From Pseudozobellia thermophila (lineage in GTDB: Bacteria; Bacteroidota; Bacteroidia; Flavobacteriales; Flavobacteriaceae), in the NCBI RefSeq assembly GCF_900141855.1, contig NZ_FQYU01000007.1, forward strand, positions 124,001 through 188,000: DNA of 64,000 nucleotides. Direction: 5' to 3'. Numbering within the stretch: position 1 is the first letter of the stretch; each line of letters starts with the position of its first letter. Below, in pieces: positions 33,080-42,602 of the stretch. A program made the position numbers and the translations under genes. A model generated the notes under the pieces. It made no database searches. It saw only the letters and a list, made by a program, of their open reading frames with translations, and was not told the DNA's origin.

Positions 33080-36000
33080 TTACTTCTTAGCGTAGTTCAC
33101 CCTATATCTCCAATAACTTATCGCCCCGATAAGCAGCATACCCAGGGCAATGTACCATACGTAATCGGGGGTAATGGCCGCGGCACCACTTTGACCGTAA
33201 CTATGGAGTCCCACCAAATAGTAATTGACCCCAAAATAGGTCATCATGATACTTCCTACCGCTATAAGGCTCAAAAAGTTAAAGGTCCATTTCCCCCTAA
33301 GACCGGGAACCAGCCGGGCATGGATCACAAAGGCATAAACCATAATGGAAATAAGCGCCCAGGTTTCCTTGGGGTCCCATCCCCAATAGCGGCCCCAGCT
33401 TTCGTTTGCCCATTGCCCCCCGAGGAAGTTTCCTATGGTAAGCATTACCAGCCCGACCGTAAGGGCCAGTTCGTTGATGATGGTAAGTTCTTGAATGTTC
33501 AGTTCCATTCGCTTCTTGTTCTTCTTGGTGGTCATAATAATCAAGAGCAGACACACCAAGCCAAGGATGGCCCCAACGATCAACGGCCCATAACTACCGA
33601 CAATAACGGCAACGTGGATCATCAACCAGTAACTATCGAGTACGGGCACCAGGTTCGAGATAGAGGGGTCTACCCAATTTTGGTGCGCGATAAACAGCAA
33701 CATCGAGGTAACAAAGGCCGAGGCCGCCAGGGTCATATCGCTCTTCCGGGCAAAGAGAAGTCCCATGCCCATGGTCGCCCACGACACGTACAGAATACTC
33801 TCGTAGGCGTCGCTCCAAGGTGCATGGCCTGAAATATACCAACGCAAGATCAAGCCGGCCGTGTGCCATAGGAACATTATGATGATCGTTCCCTTAAAAA
33901 AGTAGGTAGCCACCCGCCAAATGGACCGATCTTTGAAAATACGGAAGATAAGGACGAAGAACATAAGTACCCCTACAACGGCATAAAGGCGGTACAGGTG
34001 GTTAAAAATGTTCAACTTGTTGTAGACTACCTCGGTATTGATCTTGGCCTCGGATGGCAGGACTTCGCTGCCGTGATTTTTTTGGTTTTGTTTAAATGCC
34101 TCCAACAGCTTATCGGCATCGGTATAGTCGTCGCTCTCAATGGCCTTCCTTAGGGTCATCAAATAATACGGCATCGAATTTTTGATAAAATTCGCATAAA
34201 GGGAATCGTGTACCTGGTACTGGCCTCCGCGGTACTCCACGGCCGATATCCACTTGTTGTTCTCGTCGTTCAGCAAAGGGAAAATTTTCACGATACGACC
34301 GCTTAATGCCTGATCCAACAGGCTCAATCGTATGTTAACCTCCTTGATGTCCTTCTCAAACTGGTTCGGATTGTTTGTAGCCGTTGCGGCACGCAGGTAG
34401 GGTTCCAACTTGTAATTGCCCCTTTCGTCGAAAAAATCGGTGGCCTTGGCGTACTCCTTCCCTTCGGGCACCCCGATAACATGGCGCAAGCTATCGTTCT
34501 GTCCTTTTTTATCGATGGCCAGGAACTCGGCATTGTACCAGGCCGGCGGATTGAGCATCATCGACAGGAACACCTGATCGGCATCCATATCGCGAAACTT
34601 GTCCTTTAAGCTTAACTTGCGGAGCAGTTCGGAGGAAAAGGTATGGATCGGTTTCATCCGTCCCCCATCATCCTGAATTACCAATTTTCCGAACTTTTCG
34701 GCATGCTCCACGGAGACGACCGTGGTACGTATCAGGGAATCGATCTGCAATTGGGTCGGCATCTGGACCGAGTGGTCATGTCCATCGTCCGCCGTATGCT
34801 GTCCCGATACGTTCAATATCAGGCCCACCATAAGTGCGGTAGTGAGTTTGGCTTTTTTTGACTTTAGCTTTTCCAAGGCTTTGCCCAAATCCTTGAACCG
34901 GGTTTTTCCGAAAAACATAATGCCCATCAAACCGGTATAAAGCAAAAAATAACCGATATAGGTGATCCATGTTCCCCATTTGTCGTGGTTGACCGACAGT
35001 ACCGTTCCTTTTTCATCGGGGTGAAAGCTCGATTGAAAAAAGCGATATCCCCTATGGTCCAAAATATGGTTCATGTAGATATCGTAGTCAAAAGGACGTT
35101 CGTCCTCGATGGTGACCTTGCTCATAAAGGAAGAATAGCCCTTTTCGGTACCGGGATATTTTTCGGCAATAAAGTCGTTCAATTTAATACCAAAGGGAAG
35201 TTCATAAACCTTTGAGCCGTAGCTCAGCATAAAGTCGAGCCCCCCAACATTGAAACGTTCGGTAAAATCAGCGGTGCCCTTACCCCCCAGCACCTTTTTT
35301 TGTACCGTTTCGCCATTCGACGAAATTTCGACTATCAGGGCATCAAGGCTAGCTTCGGTCACCTCTTCCCTGGGCACCTGAACCACCCCATAGGATCCCT
35401 TGACCACGGGTTCGGGAATAACAAATTGCATGCCCGCCATATTGTAGAGCGAACGCAGCTGCAAGGTCTGAAGGCTGTCTTTTGCCACCTGCCCCTGCAA
35501 TTGGTCCGCCATCCTCATAAAACCGCCCTCGAACGGACTCTTGATCTGATAGGTACTGTCGGAAACAAAGATATTGATAGCCCCCTCGGTCTCCTTGTTC
35601 AAGGCAAAAAGTACGTTGTGAATATTGGCTACCTGGCCATCTTCCAAAAAATGTTCGTGGCGCTGCCCATCTCCCGCCTCAACGATCTTAAGGTACTGCT
35701 TTCCGTTTTCATCGGGAATGAGCCCCTCTTTCGCCCCATCGATAAACCCTACATAGGAAATCGTAAACGGCTGGCCGTTAAAATCGGAGTTCCAAGGCAG
35801 GTTCGACTTAATATCCTCTGCCGTTACGATCAAATCTTCCTGTAAGGTCTTTCTTTTTTGTTGCCCATCGATTTCGCCGTCGACATAGGCCGTCAAAAAG
35901 GTCTTATCGGAATAAAAGATCCTTTCGGTCTGCCCTTCGCGAATGGGCATCATCCCCTCAAAGCTTATATATCGGGTAATAAAGGCCCCAACAATAATCA

Positions 36001-36259
36001 AGATCCACGAAAGGTGAAGCAACAATACCGGCCATTTTTCCCATCTCAGGAGTCGATATCTTTTAATATTGCCTGCAAAATTGATAACGAAGAAAACCAT
36101 GATCGCCTCGAACCACCAAGCGTTGTAAATCCAAATTCTTGCCGTTTCGGTACTGTACTTGCTCTCGATGAAGGTACCAAAGGCCATGGCAACGGCGAAA
36201 ACGAGAAAAAGCATGGCCATCAATCGGGTAGAGAACAATAATTTCTGGAATTTTTGCAT
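33080..36259 (-). CDS. Cytochrome c biogenesis fusion protein (CcsB/ResB + CcsA)
   Basis: A 1059-residue system II cytochrome c synthase carrying both halves in one chain. The N-terminal ResB/CcsB part has membrane helices (first about 12-30, then about 45-95), a long periplasmic domain (about 100-400) and another helix pair around 415-440. A second periplasmic stretch (about 470-735) precedes the CcsA part, with six or more helices and the heme-handling motif WANESWGRYWGWDPKE (about 965-980). Conserved His residues flank it. The fusion attaches heme to apocytochromes in the periplasm. Monocistronic, with a minus-strand TATTTTTG element about 30 bp upstream of its ATG. Confidence 0.92.
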   Translation of the reverse strand: MQKFQKLLFSTRLMAMLFLVFAVAMAFGTFIESKYSTETARIWIYNAWWFEAIMVFFVINFAGNIKRYRLLRWEKWPVLLLHLSWILIIVGAFITRYISFEGMMPIREGQTERIFYSDKTFLTAYVDGEIDGQQKRKTLQEDLIVTAEDIKSNLPWNSDFNGQPFTISYVGFIDGAKEGLIPDENGKQYLKIVEAGDGQRHEHFLEDGQVANIHNVLFALNKETEGAINIFVSDSTYQIKSPFEGGFMRMADQLQGQVAKDSLQTLQLRSLYNMAGMQFVIPEPVVKGSYGVVQVPREEVTEASLDALIVEISSNGETVQKKVLGGKGTADFTERFNVGGLDFMLSYGSKVYELPFGIKLNDFIAEKYPGTEKGYSSFMSKVTIEDERPFDYDIYMNHILDHRGYRFFQSSFHPDEKGTVLSVNHDKWGTWITYIGYFLLYTGLMGIMFFGKTRFKDLGKALEKLKSKKAKLTTALMVGLILNVSGQHTADDGHDHSVQMPTQLQIDSLIRTTVVSVEHAEKFGKLVIQDDGGRMKPIHTFSSELLRKLSLKDKFRDMDADQVFLSMMLNPPAWYNAEFLAIDKKGQNDSLRHVIGVPEGKEYAKATDFFDERGNYKLEPYLRAATATNNPNQFEKDIKEVNIRLSLLDQALSGRIVKIFPLLNDENNKWISAVEYRGGQYQVHDSLYANFIKNSMPYYLMTLRKAIESDDYTDADKLLEAFKQNQKNHGSEVLPSEAKINTEVVYNKLNIFNHLYRLYAVVGVLMFFVLIFRIFKDRSIWRVATYFFKGTIIIMFLWHTAGLILRWYISGHAPWSDAYESILYVSWATMGMGLLFARKSDMTLAASAFVTSMLLFIAHQNWVDPSISNLVPVLDSYWLMIHVAVIVGSYGPLIVGAILGLVCLLLIIMTTKKNKKRMELNIQELTIINELALTVGLVMLTIGNFLGGQWANESWGRYWGWDPKETWALISIMVYAFVIHARLVPGLRGKWTFNFLSLIAVGSIMMTYFGVNYYLVGLHSYGQSGAAAITPDYVWYIALGMLLIGAISYWRYRVNYAKK

Positions 36260-36288
36260 TGGGAAGAGCTGAATTTGGTTTCAGCAGG

Positions 36289-36296
36289 CAAAAATA
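36289..36296 (-). promoter_or_regulatory. Candidate -7 element (TATTTTTG) of the CcsBA gene
   Basis: Matches TAnnTTTG and lies 29 bp before the ATG at 36259. No good -33 TTG is seen at the usual distance. Confidence 0.45.
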
Positions 36297-36439
36297 CGCC
36301 CTTTTTATGATTTGGATACGAACTAAGGGACCCAAAGGGACGGTATAACTGTTAATTGTTCTTAAAAATACCGACAATATTCTTAAAAATTATCACCGAT
36401 CCTGTTTTTAAACCATCGACGTCAATGATAGATACCCAA

Positions 36440-36473
36440 TTGATATTCGAACTAAAATATATGCTTATTTTCG
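36440..36473 (+). promoter_or_regulatory. Promoter of the DUF2520 operon (TTG-N23-TATTTTCG)
   Basis: TTG at 36440-36442 is 23 bp from TATTTTCG (36466-36473), a one-base variant of TAnnTTTG. The element ends 4 bp before the ATG, so the transcript would be leaderless or nearly so. Confidence 0.5.
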
Positions 36474-36477
36474 CAGC

Positions 36478-37242
36478 ATGATTAGCGTAAGTATTATTGG
36501 GTCGGGCCGTGTCGCCAAGCATCTGCACGATGCCTTTTCCCTGAATGGGGAAATTGATATCGTACAGGTAGTCAGCCGGAATACCACGGCCTTGCAAGGT
36601 TTTGACCAAGCCCGGAGCACCACCTCCGATTTTAAGGACATAGCGGATAGCGACATCTACATCATCGCTGTAAGCGATAATGCCATAAATTCTGTATCAC
36701 AGCAACTTAACACGAAAAACAAACTCGTAGTACATACTTCGGGCGCCACCCCCATGGACATCCTCGCGACCCATCCGCGCCACGGTGTTTTTTACCCCCT
36801 ACAAAGTTTTAGCAAAGACCGCCCAATGGATTTTAACAAGGTGCCGCTTTGCCTTGAAAGCAATACCCAAAGCGACCTGGACCTGCTGAAACAATTGGCA
36901 CAAAAAATTACGGGCAGGATTTACGAAGTAAGTACCGAACAGCGAAAAACACTGCATCTGGCCGCGGTCTTCGTCAACAATTTTACCAATCACCTCTACC
37001 ACTTGGCCCATGAGATCTGTAAAGAAAAGGAGCTGTCGTTCGAACTGCTCCGTCCGCTGATCGGGGAAACTGTTGACAAACTTAGCCACTTGACGCCCTA
37101 CCAAGCGCAGACGGGTCCGGCACGGAGGGGCGACCAATCCACCATCGACACCCATTTGGCACAGCTGAAAAAACCCGTGGAAATCGAAATATACAAACTG
37201 CTCAGCCAATCAATAGAAAACACTTATGGAAAAGAGTTATAA
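36478..37242 (+). CDS. Rossmann-like/DUF2520 oxidoreductase-type protein
   Basis: A 254-residue protein with an N-terminal dinucleotide-binding fold (VSIIGSGRVAKHLHDAF, about 3-20) and a C-terminal helical DUF2520 domain (about 130-250, including HLAAVFVNNFTNHLYHLA). The architecture resembles pyrroline-carboxylate reductase and ketopantoate reductase relatives. The substrate is not known. It is first in an operon with the KdsC-like phosphatase, whose start overlaps its end by 17 bp. The pairing recurs in Bacteroidota to my knowledge, but no biochemical link is established. Confidence 0.85.
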   Translation: MISVSIIGSGRVAKHLHDAFSLNGEIDIVQVVSRNTTALQGFDQARSTTSDFKDIADSDIYIIAVSDNAINSVSQQLNTKNKLVVHTSGATPMDILATHPRHGVFYPLQSFSKDRPMDFNKVPLCLESNTQSDLDLLKQLAQKITGRIYEVSTEQRKTLHLAAVFVNNFTNHLYHLAHEICKEKELSFELLRPLIGETVDKLSHLTPYQAQTGPARRGDQSTIDTHLAQLKKPVEIEIYKLLSQSIENTYGKEL

Positions 37243-37753
37243 AGAATACCTGAACGATATCGACACCTTCGTTTTTGACGTAGACGGCGTTTTTACCGAC
37301 AGTACCCTAATGATAACCACACAAGGCGAGATGCTCCGAAAGATGAGCGTCAAGGACGGCTACGCCCTTAAAACCGCACTTCAAAAAGGGTATCGGGTCT
37401 GTATTATTTCGGGAGGCACCAACGAAGGGGTCCGAAGCAGGCTAAAAGCCCTTGGCGTGACCGACATCTACCTCGGCGCCCACCATAAAATGGATGCCCT
37501 CGAAGAGTACATGGACATATATGGAATATCGCCCGAAACCATGTTGTACATGGGCGACGATATTCCCGACATTCCCCCGATGCAAACCGTGGCCCTGCCC
37601 ACTTGCCCGCAAAACGCGGTTCCCGAGGTCAAGGCCATTTCAAAATACGTGTCCCATAAAAATGGCGGCGAAGGCTGCGTACGCGACGTCATCGAACAGG
37701 TGTTGAAAGTAAAAGGCGATTGGCTGACCAATTTCAGCGCGGCAAACGATTAG
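37226..37753 (+). CDS. KdsC-like HAD phosphatase (3-deoxy-manno-octulosonate-8-phosphate phosphatase type)
   Basis: A 175-residue C0-type HAD phosphatase without a cap domain. Motif I is FDVDGVFTDS (nucleophile Asp near 14), motif II IISGG (about 60), and the acidic motif IV lies in YMGDDIPDI. The small cap-less size and DVDGVFTD wording are characteristic of KdsC, which forms free Kdo for lipopolysaccharide. Other Kdo-pathway genes are not present in the window, so the exact sugar phosphate remains inferred. It overlaps the DUF2520 gene by 17 bp and the maf gene follows after 3 bp. Confidence 0.85.
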   Translation: MEKSYKEYLNDIDTFVFDVDGVFTDSTLMITTQGEMLRKMSVKDGYALKTALQKGYRVCIISGGTNEGVRSRLKALGVTDIYLGAHHKMDALEEYMDIYGISPETMLYMGDDIPDIPPMQTVALPTCPQNAVPEVKAISKYVSHKNGGEGCVRDVIEQVLKVKGDWLTNFSAAND

Positions 37754-37756
37754 ACC

Positions 37757-38344
37757 ATGTTACAGGACAAGTTAAGACCATACACCTTGATCTTGGGTTC
37801 CGGATCACCTCGAAGACAGCAGTTCCTCAAGGAGATGGGACTTGATTTCGAAATACGGGTTAAAAGCGTCGAAGAAACCTACCCCGAACATTTGCAAGGA
37901 GGTGCCATTTCAGATTACCTCGCTGTTTTAAAGGCTTCGGCCCATAAAAACACACTGGCCGAAAATGAAATATTGATCACTTCGGATACCGTGGTATGGC
38001 ACAAGGGAAAGTCGCTCGCAAAAGCCGCGGAGGCCTCGGAGGCCCGATCTATGCTAATGACCCTGTCGAACGACTGGCACGAGGTCATTACCTCGGTCTG
38101 CTTTACGACCCTTCAGGTCCAAAATACCGTACGACAGACCACGCAGGTCAAATTCAAGGCACTTTCGGAGGCGGAAATCGATTACTATATCGAGAACTTT
38201 CGGCCCTTTGACAAGGCGGGCGCCTATGGGATACAGGAGTGGATCGGCCTGATCGGTATCGAAGAGATACGGGGCTCGTACACCAATGTGGTGGGCCTCC
38301 CCACCCAATTGGTCTATAGCACGCTTGCAAACATGGTGAAGTAG
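37757..38344 (+). CDS. Maf-type nucleoside triphosphate pyrophosphatase
   Basis: A 195-residue house-cleaning pyrophosphatase that hydrolyses non-canonical or pyrimidine NTPs. The phosphate loop is LGSGSPRRQQFL (about 13-24), followed by the conserved VEETYPE, SDTVVWHKGK, the central EVITSVCF, and the ITDEMD-like Y-x-KAGAYGIQEW segment (KAGAYGIQEWIG) near the C-terminus. Length is usual for the family. It follows the KdsC-like gene by 3 bp and precedes a lipoprotein gene by 84 bp. Cytoplasmic. Confidence 0.9.
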   Translation: MLQDKLRPYTLILGSGSPRRQQFLKEMGLDFEIRVKSVEETYPEHLQGGAISDYLAVLKASAHKNTLAENEILITSDTVVWHKGKSLAKAAEASEARSMLMTLSNDWHEVITSVCFTTLQVQNTVRQTTQVKFKALSEAEIDYYIENFRPFDKAGAYGIQEWIGLIGIEEIRGSYTNVVGLPTQLVYSTLANMVK

Positions 38345-38355
38345 TTCTTTTTGGT

Positions 38356-38363
38356 TAATTTTG
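38356..38363 (+). promoter_or_regulatory. Candidate -7 element (TAATTTTG) of the lipoprotein gene
   Basis: Matches TAnnTTTG, 65 bp before the ATG at 38429 and just after the maf stop. The nearest TTG is 28 bp away, outside the usual 17-23 range. Confidence 0.4.
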
Positions 38364-38428
38364 AAGAACTACAGATCAATGGATTACATGAATTTGTATT
38401 ACTATTGACATACTTCAAAACAAACACC

Positions 38429-39370
38429 ATGAAAACCCTATCGTTCCATCGATCAATTTTTCTATTTCTTGTCGGTTTTTTGATCCTAAGCTGTAAAGAG
38501 CGGCCCAAGGAAGAAAAGGTAGAGGAAACAGAAATAGCCCAAAACGAACCCCCAAGACAAATAGTCCCCTTGTCCCAAGAGTTCAAGACCTATTGGTACG
38601 CCGGGGAGGCCGAGATCACCTCCTACAGCCTACAACAAGCCCGGTATGGCGAAACCAGGGACGGCAAGGCCGTTTTGATCTACGTCACCGAGCCCTTTCT
38701 GCCCGAAAAGCAAGTGAAGGCCGACGGCAATGGTCCGGACAATATTCCCGTCTTAAAATTGAACGCCACCAAAAAGTACCTGACAGGCATCTACCCCTAC
38801 TCCCTCATGAGCAGTACCTTTTACCCTGTCTACGACAACGACCACGCCATAAAGGTTTCCTTTTCTGCCCAAGAGTGGTGCGGACAAATCTATGCACAAA
38901 TCAACAACAGGGACGCCTTTGAGGTAATGTCGCACTCCTATTTTGAGAATGAGGCCGACCAAAGCTTTACCTTAAACAAGACCATACTCGAAAACGAGTT
39001 GTGGAACAAAATCAGGATCAACCCCGACAACCTTCCGGTCGGGAACCATAAAGTTATCCCCTCATTGGAATACATCAGGCTGTCGCACAAAGAACTAAAG
39101 CCCTACGATGCCCGTTTGACTTTAACCAAAGATTCGGGCACAAGCGCCTACGAAATTGATTTTCCAGAGCTACGGCGCTCCCTTAAAATCAACTTCTCGA
39201 GTAGCTTCCCTTACAGTATCATTGGTTGGTCGGAAACGTTTATCAGCGGCTATGGGGAAAACGCGAAACAAATGACTTCCACGGCTACAAAAATCAGTAC
39301 TTTAAAGACCCCTTATTGGAGGCAAAATGGAAATAAGGACCTATCTTTGCGCGATAGTTTAGGACTGTAA
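38429..39370 (+). CDS. Conserved lipoprotein downstream of maf, function unknown
   Basis: A 313-residue exported lipoprotein with lipobox LILSC (Cys at about 20). The mature part starts with a Glu/Lys-rich linker, then a beta-rich globular domain: TYWYAGEAEITSYSLQQARYG, then YVTEPFLPEKQVKAD, then LMSSTFYPVYD. I recognise this as a Bacteroidota lipoprotein that databases sometimes label septum formation inhibitor Maf, a name carried over from its neighbour: it has no Maf motif. ATG at 38429 begins the signal peptide; an upstream in-frame codon at 38351 precedes the -7 element. The next gene's promoter lies inside its 3' end. Confidence 0.75.
   Translation: MKTLSFHRSIFLFLVGFLILSCKERPKEEKVEETEIAQNEPPRQIVPLSQEFKTYWYAGEAEITSYSLQQARYGETRDGKAVLIYVTEPFLPEKQVKADGNGPDNIPVLKLNATKKYLTGIYPYSLMSSTFYPVYDNDHAIKVSFSAQEWCGQIYAQINNRDAFEVMSHSYFENEADQSFTLNKTILENELWNKIRINPDNLPVGNHKVIPSLEYIRLSHKELKPYDARLTLTKDSGTSAYEIDFPELRRSLKINFSSSFPYSIIGWSETFISGYGENAKQMTSTATKISTLKTPYWRQNGNKDLSLRDSLGL
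39316..39349 (+). promoter_or_regulatory. Promoter of the MscS-like gene (TTG-N23-TATCTTTG)
   Basis: TTG (39316-39318) and TATCTTTG (39342-39349) are 23 bp apart and both fit the Bacteroidota consensus. The promoter lies within the 3' coding part of the lipoprotein gene, 24 bp before the MscS-like ATG. Confidence 0.6.
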
Positions 39371-39373
39371 CCT

Positions 39374-39919
39374 ATGGAAGACTTTGTCGATAATTACAAG
39401 CACGAGATCATAGCCTCGGCCATAACCTTGATCATTGTCCTGACCTTAAAGTTTTTGGGCGACAAGGCCATTCGAAAAATCGGTAAGATCAGCAACATTG
39501 TAGAGGCCCGAACCCTACTGATCATCAAATACTACTCAACCCTGCTATCACTGATAGGCATCGGGGCCATCTCCTTTATTTGGGGCGTTAACTACAGGGA
39601 AATCGGACTACTGTTTTCTTCCGTTTTTGCAGTGATAGGTGTAGCCCTCTTCGCCAGCTGGTCGATTTTAAGCAATATAACCGCCGGCGTTATCCTGTTT
39701 TTCTCCTTCCCCTTTAAGATCGGCGACCGTGTCAAGATCTTGGACAAGGACATCGAATCGGAAGAACCCTATTTGATCGAAGACATCAAAGCCTTCCATG
39801 TCAGCCTAAGAAAAGAAAACGGGGAATTACTGGTTTACCCGAATAATTTGATCATGCAAAAGGCTGTCACCTTGATCTATAATACGGAAGACGGGCCCGA
39901 CGGAACTGAAGAAGCCTAA
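39374..39919 (+). CDS. Small MscS-type mechanosensitive channel
   Basis: A 181-residue inner-membrane protein. Three hydrophobic helices lie at about 12-30, 50-68 and 75-105, the last of TM3 type (FASWSILSNITAGVILFF), followed by the beta domain (FPFKIGDRVKILD, about 110-125, and VYPNNLIMQKAV). This is the MscS pore and beta-domain core with a short tail; the alpha/beta cage is truncated relative to E. coli MscS (286 residues). It would open under membrane tension in hypo-osmotic shock. It has its own promoter and starts 3 bp after the lipoprotein gene. Confidence 0.85.
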   Translation: MEDFVDNYKHEIIASAITLIIVLTLKFLGDKAIRKIGKISNIVEARTLLIIKYYSTLLSLIGIGAISFIWGVNYREIGLLFSSVFAVIGVALFASWSILSNITAGVILFFSFPFKIGDRVKILDKDIESEEPYLIEDIKAFHVSLRKENGELLVYPNNLIMQKAVTLIYNTEDGPDGTEEA

Positions 39920-40005
39920 CAGGACTTTGCGGTTTTACCCGATTTTCACCTATTTATTTTTTGTTAAAGAAGTTTTAAAAAAAGGCATGAGCCCTTTAAA
40001 CTTTC

Positions 40006-40013
40006 TATCTTTG
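40006..40013 (+). promoter_or_regulatory. Candidate -7 element (TATCTTTG) of the PIG-L/symporter operon
   Basis: Exact match to TAnnTTTG, 52 bp before the PIG-L ATG. No TTG within 17-23 bp upstream. Confidence 0.5.
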
Positions 40014-40065
40014 ACTATGTACCCTTATACTTTTTTTATGGGTCCGACCTACTAAAACCAACACT

Positions 40066-42600
40066 ATGCGCTATCTCTTGGTATTCATTGTCGGAATACT
40101 ATTTTCCCGAAATATCGCCCATGCCCAAGCACCTGTCCAATATAACTCTTCGGAAATATACCATTCGCTTCAAAAGCTGAATTTTCTGGGAAGTGCACTG
40201 TACGTTGCGGCGCATCCCGACGACGAGAACACCCGGCTTATATCCTACCTCTCCAACGAGGTAAAGGCGCGGACCGCCTACCTATCGCTTACACGTGGAG
40301 ACGGGGGACAAAACCTCATAGGTCCCGAATTACGTGAACTTTTGGGAGTCTTGCGAACCCAGGAGCTATTGGCCGCACGAAGGGTCGACGGGGGAGAACA
40401 GTTCTTTTCGCGGGCGAACGATTTCGGGTATTCGAAACACCCCGACGAAACCCTCAAGATCTGGAACAAGGAAGCCGTATTGGGCGATGTGGTCTGGGCC
40501 ATCAGGAACTTTAAACCCGATGTGATCATCAACCGTTTCGACCACAGGAGCCCGGGCTCCACGCACGGCCACCACACTTCCTCGGCCATCTTAAGCGTAG
40601 AGGCCTTTGATTTGGCAAGCGACCCCGACGCCTATTCCGAACAGCTAAAATACACCGGTGTTTGGCAGCCCAAGAGAATTTTTTTCAATACCTCATGGTG
40701 GTTTTACGGCAGCGAGGAAAAATTCAAAAAAGCCGACAAATCGAACATGTCAAGCCTCGATATAGGCGTTTACTATCCTACCTTGGGCCGTTCCAACAAC
40801 GAAATTGCGGCCTTGGCCAGTAGCCAGCACCTGTGCCAAGGTTTCGGACGCTTATCGACCAGGGGGTCGGAAAATGAATACATCGAATTTTTGAAAGGGG
40901 AGCGCCCCAAGGACAGGAACAATATCTTTGACGGAATCGATACCTCTTGGTCGCGCATAGAAGGAGGTGAGGCCATAGGCGCCATCCTATATCCGATCGA
41001 GAAGAATTTTAATTTTAAGGACCCCTCGCAACACCTTCCCCAATTTTTGGAAGCCTATGCCCTGCTCCAAACCCTCAACGACGAACATTGGAAAAAGCTG
41101 AAATCGAAAGAACTGGGAAAGCTGATCGCCCAGGTTACGGGACTGTATCTTGAAGCCTCCGCCAGCACTCCGTCGGGCAACCCGGGCAGCGACATCAAAG
41201 TTAGCATTGAAGCGATCAATCGAAGTGGGGCCCAAATAAGGTTGAAATCGGTCGGCATCTCCCCTACCGAAGCCCAAATAAGGCCTGCGGCGCCACTTGC
41301 CCCCAACAAGAGGAACAATTTTGAAATAGCCCTTGAAATTCCCCCGAATACCCCGTACACGAACGCCTATTGGCTCAATGAAAGGGGAAGCCTGGGAATG
41401 TACAAGGTTTCGGACCAAACGTTGATCGGGAAACCGGAAACGCCCCGCGCCCTGTATGCCCGTTTCGAAGTGGAATTCGGCGAACACACCCTGGTTTTTG
41501 AAAAACCGGTTAAGTACCGCTTTGCCCGACCCGACAAAGGGGAAATCTTTCAACCCTTTGAAGTACTACCGGAAGCAACGGTAGCCATTTCCGATAAGGT
41601 TTTGATCTATGCCGACGACCAACCCAAAAAAATACCCGTTACCGTAACGGCCCATGCCGACAACGTCAAAGGTTCGGTACGCCTACAAGCTTCGGAGGGC
41701 TGGATAGCGGATACGGACCTACAGTCCTTTGAGATAGCCAAGAAAGGGGATTCCCAGACCCTTTATTTCCATTTGACTCCCCCGCCGAACGAAAACCAAG
41801 GTACCCTGACCCCGGTTCTTGACCTCAACGGCAAATCGATCGACAAAGAACTGGTCACCATCGATTACGACCACATCCCCAAACAAAGTGTCCTACTCCC
41901 ATCCGAGGTTAAGGTAGTGCGCCTGAACATTCAAAAGACCGGTGAACATATCGGCTATATCGCCGGTGCCGGTGACAAGGTACCCGAAAGTCTAAAGCAG
42001 ATCGGCTATGCCGTACATACGGTTGCCCCGGAAACGATATCCGAAGGCTCCCTAGATGCTTACGATGCCGTAGTGGTTGGCATCCGGGCCTATAATGTGG
42101 TCGATGAGCTCAAGTTCAAACAGCGCTACCTCTTTGATTATGTAAAGAAGGGGGGCAACCTTATCATACAGTACAACACGGCAGGCCGATGGGCCAAACA
42201 ATTTGAAAACATCGCCCCTTACCCGCTGACCTTGTCGCGCGACCGGGTAACCGATGAAAACTCGGAGGTAGAGATCATTTCCCCAAGGCATGCATTGGTC
42301 AATACCCCCAATCGCATAACTCAATCCGATTTCGATGGATGGGTACAGGAGAGGGGGCTTTATTTCCCAAATGGGTGGGCTAAGGAATTTACCCCTATAT
42401 TGTCGATGAAAGACCCCGGGGAAAAGGCTAAAAAAGGAAGCTTATTGGTAGCGCCCTATGGCAAGGGATATTACATTTATACGGGACTAAGTTTCTTTAG
42501 GGAACTGCCTGCCGGTGTTCCCGGTGCCTACAAGCTGTTCGCCAATATGCTGTCACTTGGAAAAAACGATGCCCCCGAACAACCCGATATAAAAGGATAG
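40066..42600 (+). CDS. Large exported PIG-L family deacetylase with C-terminal amidotransferase-like domain
   Basis: An 844-residue secreted protein (signal peptide about 1-20, ending AHA-Q). The N-terminal PIG-L/LmbE domain has the metal motif AAHPDDEN (His50, Asp52/53), SLTRGDGGQN, and the His-rich HGHHTSS near 168. This domain removes N-acetyl groups from amino sugars in known members. A middle region with Ig-like beta structure (about 370-570) precedes a C-terminal domain (about 640-830) resembling the class I glutamine-amidotransferase/ThuA fold (YDAVVVGIRAYN, then KGGNLIIQYNT). It is the first gene of a three-gene operon with a 33-residue membrane peptide and a sodium:solute symporter. 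Confidence 0.85.
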   Translation: MRYLLVFIVGILFSRNIAHAQAPVQYNSSEIYHSLQKLNFLGSALYVAAHPDDENTRLISYLSNEVKARTAYLSLTRGDGGQNLIGPELRELLGVLRTQELLAARRVDGGEQFFSRANDFGYSKHPDETLKIWNKEAVLGDVVWAIRNFKPDVIINRFDHRSPGSTHGHHTSSAILSVEAFDLASDPDAYSEQLKYTGVWQPKRIFFNTSWWFYGSEEKFKKADKSNMSSLDIGVYYPTLGRSNNEIAALASSQHLCQGFGRLSTRGSENEYIEFLKGERPKDRNNIFDGIDTSWSRIEGGEAIGAILYPIEKNFNFKDPSQHLPQFLEAYALLQTLNDEHWKKLKSKELGKLIAQVTGLYLEASASTPSGNPGSDIKVSIEAINRSGAQIRLKSVGISPTEAQIRPAAPLAPNKRNNFEIALEIPPNTPYTNAYWLNERGSLGMYKVSDQTLIGKPETPRALYARFEVEFGEHTLVFEKPVKYRFARPDKGEIFQPFEVLPEATVAISDKVLIYADDQPKKIPVTVTAHADNVKGSVRLQASEGWIADTDLQSFEIAKKGDSQTLYFHLTPPPNENQGTLTPVLDLNGKSIDKELVTIDYDHIPKQSVLLPSEVKVVRLNIQKTGEHIGYIAGAGDKVPESLKQIGYAVHTVAPETISEGSLDAYDAVVVGIRAYNVVDELKFKQRYLFDYVKKGGNLIIQYNTAGRWAKQFENIAPYPLTLSRDRVTDENSEVEIISPRHALVNTPNRITQSDFDGWVQERGLYFPNGWAKEFTPILSMKDPGEKAKKGSLLVAPYGKGYYIYTGLSFFRELPAGVPGAYKLFANMLSLGKNDAPEQPDIKG

Positions 42601-42602
42601 AG

